Source of the DNA: Dyadobacter pollutisoli
GTDB lineage: Bacteria > Bacteroidota > Bacteroidia > Cytophagales > Spirosomataceae
Assembly (NCBI RefSeq): GCF_026625565.1
Contig: NZ_CP112998.1
Coordinates: 3,536,501 to 3,600,500 of the forward strand
DNA: 64,000 bases
Reading direction: 5' to 3'
This document shows positions 26,137 to 34,863 of this stretch, piece by piece. The notes under the pieces are model-generated. The model saw only the letters and a list, made by a program, of their open reading frames with translations. It did no database searches and was not told the origin of the DNA. The position numbers were made by a program, and so were the translations under genes. Positions within the stretch are counted from its first letter, which is position 1, and each line of letters opens with the position of its first letter.

Positions 26137-29100
26137 ATGAAAACGACATCCAATTCCTTCAAATCAACCTGCTGCTATTGTGGCGTGGGTTGCGGGGTCG
26201 TGGTTACGAAGGAAACAAATGGCCAGCTGACACTGGAAGGCGACAAGGAACACCCTTCGAACAAAGGAATGCTTTGTTCGAAGGGAATGAACCTGCATTA
26301 CACCGTGATGGACCAGTCGGACAGACTGTTATATCCTCAAATGCGCCTCAACAGGTCCATGCCTTTGCAAAAAGTGAGCTGGGATGATGCATTGGAAAGA
26401 ACTGCTGCTGTTTTCAAGACATTTATAAAAAAATTCGGGCCCGATTCGGTTGCTTTTTATGTATCAGGTCAATGCTTGACAGAAGAATATTATCTGGTCA
26501 ACAAGCTGATCAAGGGCTTTATAGGTTCCAATAACATTGATACCAACTCGCGCCTTTGCATGAGTTCTGCGGTGGTGGGTTACAAGCTGGCACTGGGCGA
26601 GGACAGCGTGCCGGTTTGCTACGATGACATCGAGGCGGCCGATGTGATCTATGTTACCGGGGCGAACCCTGCCTGGTGCCATCCCATTATCTGGCGCAGA
26701 GTGGAAGCTCATAAAGCCGCCAATCCGCATGTAAAGATCATTTGTGCCGATCCGCGCCGTACAGATACTGTTCGTTCTTCGGACCTCCATTTGCAGATCC
26801 AGCCCGGCACGGACATTGTTTTGAACAACGCCATTGGCAGAATATTGGTTGAAAAGGGTTACGTGGACAATGATTTCATCCGCGATCATGCTGATGGGTA
26901 CGAGGCCTTTGTTGAAAAAATTATGCAGAGAACAATTCAGGAAGCAGCTGACATCTGTGGTATCCAGCCGGATGCTATCGAACAGGCTGCTGAATGGATT
27001 GGAAAAGCGAACGGCTTCCTGTCTTTCTGGACAATGGGGTTGAATCAGTCCGTGATAGGGGTTAACAAAAACCTCTCTTTGATCAATTTGCATTTGATTA
27101 CCGGAAAAATCGGCAAGCCTGGCAATGGGCCTTTTTCACTGACCGGACAGCCTAATGCCATGGGCGGACGCGAAACCGGCGGGCTGGCCAACATTCTTCC
27201 GGGGCACCGGGAAGTGTTGAATGCGACGCACCGGGAGGAAATGGAAAACTTCTGGAAAAGTCCTGTCAAAATTGCCGATAAACCCGGGCTCACAGCAACC
27301 GAAATGTTCGAAGCGCTGGCTGACGATCGGCTGAAAGCGATCTGGATCATCAATACCAATCCATTGGTCAGTATGCCGGATATCAATGTCGCTGAAAGTG
27401 CATTAAAAAAAGCACGTTTTGTGGTAGTTCAGGATGTTTCGAACCGCGCCGATACGGTGCATTTTGCGGATGTGGTACTACCTGCAGCAGCCTGGCTGGA
27501 AAAGGAAGGCACCATGACCAATGCGGAAAGACGCATCACGCATTTACCCAAAGCCATCGACGCCCCAGGCGAAGCACTGCCTGATTCGGAAATTATCTGG
27601 CGGTTCGCTGAGAAAATGGGTTTCGGAAAGTCATTTAACTACCAGAATGTCTCTCAGGTTTATGACGAATACGTGCGCGTCACGGCTGGAACAAGCATTG
27701 ATGTTACCGGTGTAGATTATGATTTGATACAAAAAAACAGAAGCATCCAATGGCCTTTGCCCCTTGGCCAGGAAACCTATTATGGTGAAAACCCTGGTAC
27801 CAAACGGCTTTTTACGGATCATCAGTTTTATACCCAAAATAAAAGGGCGCAAATTCACGCAGTTGCCGACGAAAATACGTCTGAACAACCGGACGAAGAT
27901 TTCCCGCTGGTACTCACTACCGGCAGGATCCGTGACCAATGGCATACCATGACCAAAACCGGTCGTGTCGCCAAGCTGAACAAGCATATCCCCCAGCCTT
28001 TTGTGCAAATCCACCCCGAAGACGCCAAAGACCGGAACATTCAGGAAGGGCAGCTCGTGGTAGTGAGCGGGCGGCGCGGCGAGGTACGGGTGAAAGTGCA
28101 GCTCACGGATGACGTGCGGCGCGGACTTTGCTTTTTACCAATGCATTGGGGAAAAATATTGGGTAGCAACCTCGGCAGGGCCAATAACCTGACCAATAAT
28201 CTGGTTGACCCAAAATCCAAAGAACCAGACTTCAAATTCTCGGCGGTACAAGTCGCTTTGTATAAAAAACCCTTTGAAAAAATCATCATTATCGGCGCAG
28301 GTTCAGCGGGATTAGGTTTTATCAATACCTACCGCACCTTGAATCAGGACGACGAAATCCATGTTTTTTCCAAAGAGATTTATCCGTTCTACAACCGGGT
28401 CATGCTGCCTGACTATATCAGCGGCGCGCAGAACTGGGAGCAGCTTGTTAAATTGAGGGAAGATCAGTTTGAAGAAAACAATATTATTGTTCACAAGGGC
28501 GTCAGCATTGTCCATATTGACCGTAAGAACAAGACCATTATCGACAGTAACGGATTGGAACACAGCTACGACAAGCTGATTTTGGGAATGGGCAGCAAAG
28601 CATTCATGCCCAAAGGCGTTCCTAATCTGCCGGGTATTTTTAATATGCGGTCGCGGATGGATGCCGATGAACTCCTGCCGTTCTTGAAACAGCCTGATCC
28701 GCATGCGGTCATTGTCGGCGGCGGTATCCTGGGCCTCGAACTGGCGGCTTCTTTTGTTGAAATGAACATTAAAGTGAGCGTAGTTCAGCGCAGTGGACGT
28801 TTTATGGAGAGGCAGCTGGATCCATTGGCCAGCGAACTGTTGTACCAGGAACTGTTGAACCGTGGCATTGAGATCTATTTCAATGATGAAGTCGCCACCT
28901 TCTCCGGCTCCGAAAAAGTGGAAGGCCTCAGGCTGAAATCCGGCAGAAAAATCAACTGTCAGGTAGTGGTACTGGCGATAGGAACGGTTCCGACCATTGA
29001 ACTTGCCCAGGAAGCAGGGCTGGATTGCAAGCGGGGCGTAATGGTGAACGATTACCTGCAAACATCTGACAAAGACATTTACGCGGCAGGCGAAATTGCT

Positions 29101-29667
29101 GAGTGGAACGGGCAAATGTGGGGTATCACACTCGCCGCCGAACAGCAGTCGGAAGTGATCGCCAAATACCTGACGGGCGACATTTCGCAGCCTTACACCG
29201 GCAGTACTTCTATGAATATCCTCAAAATGGAAGGCCTGGACCTATGCAGCATCGGACTGATCGACGTTCCCGCGAACGATCCGGCTTATGAGCAGATCGT
29301 TTTTATTGATAAATCGAAAAGATATTATAAAAAATGCATTGTACACCGTGATAAGCTCGTAGGAACTATCCTGATCGGTGATAAAAACGAGTTTCTCGAA
29401 TTCCGGGACCTGATCGCGAATGGTATCGAACTTTCTGAAAAACGCCTGCAACTGTTGCGCGCCAGCCAGAAAGCAGAACCGTTACAGGGAAAACTGGTTT
29501 GCTCCTGCAACAATGTGGGCCAGGGAAACCTTGAAAATGCCATTACCGCTGGCTGCAGCGACTTCCAGACGTTGTGCCAAAAAACCGGTGCCGGAACCGG
29601 CTGTGGCTCTTGCCGACCGGAAGTAAGGGCCATTTTGGAAAAAATGACAGAGGCGGCTTTGGTATGA
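26137..29667 (+). CDS. nasC: Assimilatory nitrate reductase fused to NAD(P)H/FAD oxidoreductase
   Basis: This is an unusually long 1176-residue protein. Residues 1 to about 700 are a molybdopterin oxidoreductase with an N-terminal [4Fe-4S] site (C12, C15, C19, C47) and a C-terminal dinucleotide-binding part (TGRIRDQWHTMTKTGR). From about 712 follows a second enzyme, a pyridine-nucleotide-disulfide-type FAD/NAD module (IIIIGAGSAGLGF, then AVIVGGGILGLELAAS). Near 1121 is a BFD-like [2Fe-2S] site with CSCNNVGQG and CGSC. This equals NasC plus NasB of Bacillus in one chain, so NADH could reduce nitrate without a separate electron-transfer subunit. It acts in the cytoplasm; there is no Tat signal. 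Confidence 0.92.
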   Translation: MKTTSNSFKSTCCYCGVGCGVVVTKETNGQLTLEGDKEHPSNKGMLCSKGMNLHYTVMDQSDRLLYPQMRLNRSMPLQKVSWDDALERTAAVFKTFIKKFGPDSVAFYVSGQCLTEEYYLVNKLIKGFIGSNNIDTNSRLCMSSAVVGYKLALGEDSVPVCYDDIEAADVIYVTGANPAWCHPIIWRRVEAHKAANPHVKIICADPRRTDTVRSSDLHLQIQPGTDIVLNNAIGRILVEKGYVDNDFIRDHADGYEAFVEKIMQRTIQEAADICGIQPDAIEQAAEWIGKANGFLSFWTMGLNQSVIGVNKNLSLINLHLITGKIGKPGNGPFSLTGQPNAMGGRETGGLANILPGHREVLNATHREEMENFWKSPVKIADKPGLTATEMFEALADDRLKAIWIINTNPLVSMPDINVAESALKKARFVVVQDVSNRADTVHFADVVLPAAAWLEKEGTMTNAERRITHLPKAIDAPGEALPDSEIIWRFAEKMGFGKSFNYQNVSQVYDEYVRVTAGTSIDVTGVDYDLIQKNRSIQWPLPLGQETYYGENPGTKRLFTDHQFYTQNKRAQIHAVADENTSEQPDEDFPLVLTTGRIRDQWHTMTKTGRVAKLNKHIPQPFVQIHPEDAKDRNIQEGQLVVVSGRRGEVRVKVQLTDDVRRGLCFLPMHWGKILGSNLGRANNLTNNLVDPKSKEPDFKFSAVQVALYKKPFEKIIIIGAGSAGLGFINTYRTLNQDDEIHVFSKEIYPFYNRVMLPDYISGAQNWEQLVKLREDQFEENNIIVHKGVSIVHIDRKNKTIIDSNGLEHSYDKLILGMGSKAFMPKGVPNLPGIFNMRSRMDADELLPFLKQPDPHAVIVGGGILGLELAASFVEMNIKVSVVQRSGRFMERQLDPLASELLYQELLNRGIEIYFNDEVATFSGSEKVEGLRLKSGRKINCQVVVLAIGTVPTIELAQEAGLDCKRGVMVNDYLQTSDKDIYAAGEIAEWNGQMWGITLAAEQQSEVIAKYLTGDISQPYTGSTSMNILKMEGLDLCSIGLIDVPANDPAYEQIVFIDKSKRYYKKCIVHRDKLVGTILIGDKNEFLEFRDLIANGIELSEKRLQLLRASQKAEPLQGKLVCSCNNVGQGNLENAITAGCSDFQTLCQKTGAGTGCGSCRPEVRAILEKMTEAALV

Positions 29668-29692
29668 ACACTTCATTCAAACGGGTAAAGCG

Positions 29693-31168
29693 ATGAGAGA
29701 TTACTATAACATCAAAATTAACCTGCCCGGCGGCATTGCTTCTCCGGGTTATCTGAAAGATATTTTATCTGCCGCCTGGCAGGCCAATGTGCGCAATGTG
29801 CGCTTTGGCTCCCGCCAGCAAATGCTCATGACCGTGCACTATGAGGATATGCGTGGTCTCGAACGGAATTTCAAGGAAATAGGCGTTATTTATGAGACCA
29901 ATACGGATCGGAATCCGAATATTGTAAGCTCATATTGCGGCGAGGACGTGTTCCGGACAGGGCAATGGCTGGTTGCGAATGAGTACCATTCTGTTCTTGA
30001 CAGCTTCGATTTCGAGCCATTGCTAAAAATCAATATTTCAGATTCCAATCAGAGCTTTACGCCTTTTTTTACCGGCAACCTCAATTTTATATCTTCGCCT
30101 GAGCCACATTTCTGGTACTTGTATGTACGGTTCAAGCAAAGCAATTTGATCTTCAAATGGAAAGACCTGATATATACTAATGAAATCGGGAAGGTTGCGA
30201 AAACCGTGGAAACCTGTATGCTGGCGGGTGAATGTAATGATGAAGAATCGCTGTTTGCCGCAGTGAATGCTCAAATACGGTATGTATCGCAACCTGCCGC
30301 CCAGGACTTGGAACTTCCGTCGTTCTCACTTCCTTATTACGAAGGTTTCAACCGGTACGAATCGCGTACCTGGCTGGGGCTTTACCGTCGAGACGAGCAG
30401 TTCCCGATCGAATTATTGCTCGACATTTGCGCATTATGCCTTAAAACGAGGATTGGGGAAATATGCACAACACCCTGGAAATCACTTGTAATCAAAGGCA
30501 TCATTGACCAGTACCGGGCCGAATGGAGTGGAATTCTGGGCAAACACAATATCAACGTAAGGCATGCGGCCAACGAACTGGCCTGGCAAACGGAGGATCA
30601 TAACCAGGACGGCGCTATCCTCAAAAATAAGCTGCTCCGATACTTTGAAAAAAACGACACCCGTACATTTGGCTTGTGTTTTGGTATTCAAACCCGTACT
30701 AAATCAGAGGTTTTTGGCTCCATACTGGTCAAAAAACGCCCTTTGATAACCATCGGCCAGCTTGCAATATTCAGCGTTTATGACATTTATTATACTGAAA
30801 ATTTCAATCCAAACAGCCGTACCCAACTGCTGTTTGAGAAAGGACTTTTCAAAATTCACGTGGCGGTGCAACTGGAACGTCTGTGCCGCAGATTTAACAA
30901 CCAGCGTTCCAAAGAAACTTTCAGAACCGTAGTAACTGAGCCGGACGAACTGAAAACTATTCAAAAAAACACAAAGCTCGTCCACCAATGCCCGGACTGT
31001 CTGACGGTTTACGATCCGGAATTTGGGGATATTTCCAAGAACATTCCCGCCGGAACGCTTTTCGACGAACTTCCCGGAACTTACTGCTGCCCTACCTGCG
31101 ACACTGCCAAGTCAGCAATGCAGCCCGTTGAAATGAATAAATTGATCGCATTAAATACCGCAGCCTGA
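29693..31168 (+). CDS. Siroheme-reductase-like protein with C-terminal rubredoxin domain
   Basis: The 491-residue protein opens with INLPGGIASPGYLK and VRFGSRQQMLMTV, which resemble the ferredoxin-like half-domain of nitrite/sulfite reductases, then RNPNIVSSYCG. I could not find the Cx5C/Cx3C siroheme-cluster ligands, so it is probably not a catalytic reductase. The end is a rubredoxin with CPDC (about 436-439) and CPTC (about 467-470) plus the usual FDELP. It lies 25 bp after nasC and overlaps narM, so an electron-transfer or maturation role for nitrate reduction is likely. The exact function is unknown. Confidence 0.72.
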   Translation: MRDYYNIKINLPGGIASPGYLKDILSAAWQANVRNVRFGSRQQMLMTVHYEDMRGLERNFKEIGVIYETNTDRNPNIVSSYCGEDVFRTGQWLVANEYHSVLDSFDFEPLLKINISDSNQSFTPFFTGNLNFISSPEPHFWYLYVRFKQSNLIFKWKDLIYTNEIGKVAKTVETCMLAGECNDEESLFAAVNAQIRYVSQPAAQDLELPSFSLPYYEGFNRYESRTWLGLYRRDEQFPIELLLDICALCLKTRIGEICTTPWKSLVIKGIIDQYRAEWSGILGKHNINVRHAANELAWQTEDHNQDGAILKNKLLRYFEKNDTRTFGLCFGIQTRTKSEVFGSILVKKRPLITIGQLAIFSVYDIYYTENFNPNSRTQLLFEKGLFKIHVAVQLERLCRRFNNQRSKETFRTVVTEPDELKTIQKNTKLVHQCPDCLTVYDPEFGDISKNIPAGTLFDELPGTYCCPTCDTAKSAMQPVEMNKLIALNTAA

Positions 31169-31638
31169 TGAAAACTCCGGAAATTAAAACGCATTACTTT
31201 CAATTTGAGAGCGATTTTGTGGACAACCTGAGGTGTATACCGATGATCGTACGATATAAACTGGATACCTGCCGCATTAAATTACAGCTTTCGGACTGGG
31301 TAAAACTGAATTACCAGGAAAAAGACCAGCTTGCTGAATTACCTTGCTCGCTTCCCGCTGACATTCAACGCTATGCGAACTTCGTGAACAATCTCGTTGT
31401 GAAATATACCGGTGTGGTTCCGAACATTTTGAAAACATTGAACGACAACTGGATTTACACGCAACGGATACCGGACGAAGTGATTTCCAAGGCACAGGAA
31501 TGGAACTGCCCGGACATTACCATTACCCAATGGAGAAACCTAGACCTATTGCAGCGTTTTGCGCTGGTGAAACTCAGCCGGTCGGGTCATGAAGGTAAAA
31601 ACTTCCCCAGGGCATTCCGGGAGTTTCAAATTGTCTAG
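31168..31638 (+). CDS. narM: Nitrate reductase-associated protein NarM
   Basis: The 156-residue protein begins with HYFQFESDFVDNLRCIPM and VRYKLDTCRIKL, strongly resembling the cyanobacterial nitrate-reductase-associated family; NarM is needed for nitrate reductase activity in Synechococcus. No metal site or membrane segment is obvious. Its ATG overlaps the preceding stop (TGATG), which makes it the last gene of the nitrate operon. Its stop is only 6 bp from the convergent phosphatase gene, with no clear terminator between. Confidence 0.85.
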   Translation: MKTPEIKTHYFQFESDFVDNLRCIPMIVRYKLDTCRIKLQLSDWVKLNYQEKDQLAELPCSLPADIQRYANFVNNLVVKYTGVVPNILKTLNDNWIYTQRIPDEVISKAQEWNCPDITITQWRNLDLLQRFALVKLSRSGHEGKNFPRAFREFQIV

Positions 31639-31644
31639 GAGTGG

Positions 31645-33762
31645 TTAATAAATCACCAGCTTTTTAATAATATCCCTTCCTTTGGTTTTAATTTTCAAGA
31701 AATAGATCCCAGCTTTCCGTTTTCCTGTTGCAAGCGGCTGTAATGTGTTCGTTAATGTCATAGCCTGTCTTTTAAAAACATGACCTGACAAATTACTAAG
31801 AACGATTTCTGCTTCCAGGCTCTCAGCTCCGATCAATTTAATTTGGGTTTCATTCCCGGATGAAGGATTAGGAACAATAACCACATCCACATTTTCAGGA
31901 TCGTTAAGTCTGACGGCGATGATCCGTGAAAGTTGTGATTTTGTATTGAAATCAACTTCCCTGAGTCTGTAATAAAGTATTTTGGAATCAAGAGTAGCTG
32001 CATTTTGGTCGATCCAGTTGTAAAACAAGTCTTCAACGGCATTTCCCGCCGCTTTTACCTGCTTTATTTCTTTAAAATCGATGCCATTCAATGACCGCTC
32101 AATCGCAAAATAGTCAGCGTTCTCCTCACCTGCGGTCTGCCAGTTCAACGAAACGCAATTTTGGTTGGTTACCGCCCCCACAAATGACACCAGCCGAACC
32201 GGCAATGGATTGGTTACCTGGATATTGAAAGTATCACTCAGGCATTGCAAACCGTCTTTTACAATAAACTGGGTATCGACGTCCGGCGTAACATTAACAG
32301 ATCTGGTTGCTGCACCGGTACTCCAAATGTAGTTTCCAATATAGGATGAATTGAGGACTATACTCTCTCCCTTATTAATAGAAAGACTCTGTTTCTGGTT
32401 CACATCCTTCTCAATTGTGAACTGGTCCCTGATGACACCATCGGCTCCTACCCACCTGATATCCATTCGATTACCTTCCACTTCCATCATCGTAGCACCG
32501 CCGTGTGTAGCATCTGCAAACGGTAGCGCGTCATGCGGGTAGCCCGCTTTGCTTCCGCCAAGCTGCCCCGCCGAACCGGATACGACATACACAGTCCCCT
32601 CATTACTAGCCGATTTCTTGAAATACGGACAAGAATCAACAGAGCCGTCGTACTTCCCCGACGAAGAACTTAAATGATATGACGGATCAAACGAGTTTTC
32701 TAAGCCATAGTGCCCCTTCATCAATTTTGATCTTTCATAGTCGTGACTATGCCCGCACAAGATCAGATCCACACCGCTTCTTTCCAGTATCCTGATAAAA
32801 TTCTCCCTGATTTTCAGCAGCTCGGTTTCCGTGTCTGAATCATGTGAGCCTTTCGTGAACGGCGGATGATGCCAGTATGCCACTACCCAATCTTTATTAG
32901 CATTCGCAGCCAGGTCCTGTTTGATCCATTGAACCTGTTTTCCAAGTGTGTCATAAAGCCTGGTCGAATTATCTTCCCTGCCGTAAGAATCGAGGGATAA
33001 AAAATGGATATTGCCGTAATCGAATGAGTAGTAAGCATTATTTCCGGAAGCTACGCCGCCAGCCTCGCCTGCAATTGGAGAGCTAAAAATGTTGTTGTAC
33101 GGGATCGCATGGTCATTCTGCCTCGCCAGCGTATTGGCGTAGTCATGATTACCGGGACAGGGATAAAGCGGGTTTTGTTTTAGAAAACTGTCTTTATAGA
33201 CATTGAAAAAGCCGCTTTGAAATTCAGCGTCTGTACCCGTATTGTAAGCATTATCACCGAGTAAGAGCCAGGCATCCATGTAGTTGGCACCCAGGTACGC
33301 ACCCATTTGATTTCGTACATTCAGCTGGTTGGCTGAGTTAGTCCCGCAGTCTCCGAAAACCCCTATTCTGTACTTGCCAATGGCGCCGGGAACAGGTGTC
33401 GTTTCAAAATAGTTATTGGCATCCCCCTGCAAAACCTCAGTTATGGACCCGATTGAATAAAAATAGCGCGTCTTAGCTTGCAGCCCGGACACTTTCACCA
33501 CGTGATCGGTAGTGAGATTATTATCGTCGATTTCAATGGTCAAAGCGTTTGCCGCATTGCCAATACTGACCCGGCTGGTAGCGGGCTGGTCTGTTCTCCA
33601 TCTAATGATAATGCTGGTCGATGTGGCGGATTGAAGATATGGGCCCCGCAAAAGCGCTAGTGCTGCATTATTTTCTTGCTTGATCGTTTTCAAAGCCAAA
33701 CCGGAACTGTCATGATAGGTACAAAGCAACAGAAGTGTCGCGGATAACACCAATGATTTCAT
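31645..33762 (-). CDS. Purple-acid-phosphatase-like metallophosphoesterase with T9SS tail
   Basis: The 705-residue secreted protein has a signal peptide, an N-terminal fibronectin-III-like domain, and a calcineurin-type phosphoesterase with GDCGTN, GDNAYNTG, CPGNHDY, YWHHPPF and GHSHDYERS as metal ligands. A second beta-sandwich contains LNWQTAGEENADYF, and a type IX secretion tail has VPNPSSG and ends AGIYFLKIKTKGRDIIKKL. It should act at the cell surface or outside, hydrolysing phosphate esters. Substrate specificity cannot be read. It lies just upstream of two T9SS-tailed peptidases. Confidence 0.88.
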   Translation of the reverse strand: MKSLVLSATLLLLCTYHDSSGLALKTIKQENNAALALLRGPYLQSATSTSIIIRWRTDQPATSRVSIGNAANALTIEIDDNNLTTDHVVKVSGLQAKTRYFYSIGSITEVLQGDANNYFETTPVPGAIGKYRIGVFGDCGTNSANQLNVRNQMGAYLGANYMDAWLLLGDNAYNTGTDAEFQSGFFNVYKDSFLKQNPLYPCPGNHDYANTLARQNDHAIPYNNIFSSPIAGEAGGVASGNNAYYSFDYGNIHFLSLDSYGREDNSTRLYDTLGKQVQWIKQDLAANANKDWVVAYWHHPPFTKGSHDSDTETELLKIRENFIRILERSGVDLILCGHSHDYERSKLMKGHYGLENSFDPSYHLSSSSGKYDGSVDSCPYFKKSASNEGTVYVVSGSAGQLGGSKAGYPHDALPFADATHGGATMMEVEGNRMDIRWVGADGVIRDQFTIEKDVNQKQSLSINKGESIVLNSSYIGNYIWSTGAATRSVNVTPDVDTQFIVKDGLQCLSDTFNIQVTNPLPVRLVSFVGAVTNQNCVSLNWQTAGEENADYFAIERSLNGIDFKEIKQVKAAGNAVEDLFYNWIDQNAATLDSKILYYRLREVDFNTKSQLSRIIAVRLNDPENVDVVIVPNPSSGNETQIKLIGAESLEAEIVLSNLSGHVFKRQAMTLTNTLQPLATGKRKAGIYFLKIKTKGRDIIKKLVIY

Positions 33763-33828
33763 ACTGATAATGTAGTGATACTAATAATGTAGTGATAGTT
33801 TGGCAATAAAGCATTCAACTCTAAGAAA

Positions 33829-34863
33829 TTATTCTTTCAAAAACCGGACTGTACCTGAGTCTTTTTGATTATCACTCGTCCATTTCAAAAGGTACAGCCC
33901 GGGAGATAATTTGGAAACATTGATCAATTTTTGCTCAGAGGACACCGGCCCCTCCTGACGCATTACCCCGGAAATGTCATAAATGTAAATACTGATTGGC
34001 TCCGTAATCTGTTCGGATACATTGAGTTGCATACATTGACCGACAGGATTGGGTAATAATGTTACCTCAGATTGAGCGGACACATTGCATTCAGCCACAA
34101 CGATCCGGGTCTGCTGGGTTTTACCGTCCCGGTCATGCTCCAAAATTCTGTAATAACCTTTTTCCGAGCCCACAGAGGTATCCACGAATGCATAGACATT
34201 CCGGATTTTGCTATCTCCCACCGCATTCACCGCGCCGATCATTTTCCACGAAACTGCATCGCTGCTCTTCTGTACTTCAAAGTAATGAGCGTTGACTTCT
34301 TCGGAAGTTTCCCAGGTCAATCGTGACAATCCATCATTGCATTCAGCTTTGAACGACACGAACACAACGGGCAATGGGCCTGAGATCTTTGTAAGCACAT
34401 TGTTTTTCGTAATCAGCCAAACTTCCGGATCGAACTCCACTACATCGGCTGTAAAACCCAGATTTTCGGTGAACACCTGCCCGCTGGAAGTATTGTCGAG
34501 TACGACAAGTTTCTGCTCAGCTGTGACTGAATTTTTAAAAAGCAACGGGACTGGAAGTTGAAAGAAGCTCACCGAGTTATGTGAAGTGGTCTGACTGAGT
34601 TTCACATCCACCGAATTACCCGACGGTGACCATTCTACTTTATAGGACGGATAACCCTGTCCGGTATACCATTGATCGAAGAAATAGGTAAGGTCTTTAC
34701 CGCTGGCTGCTTCCAAATGGCCCTTCAAATGATTGGTAGTAGCAAAACCATACGCCAGCGCCGGATCATTAATATAATTTTTGACCGCAGTAAAAAACGT
34801 CGCGTCACCCAGTATCCAGCGAAGCATATATAGTAAATGCGAGCCTTTGTAGTAGCTGAGCCG
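33829..34863 (-). repeat. Direct repeat copy A (3' part of M1 peptidase gene)
   Basis: This stretch aligns without gaps to 36133-37167 at an offset of 2304 bp, with about 28 differences by hand count (about 97% identical). Identity ends sharply at 34863, where the encoded proteins diverge after RLSYYKGSHLL region. It covers the C-terminal third including the sorting tail. Confidence 0.88.
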
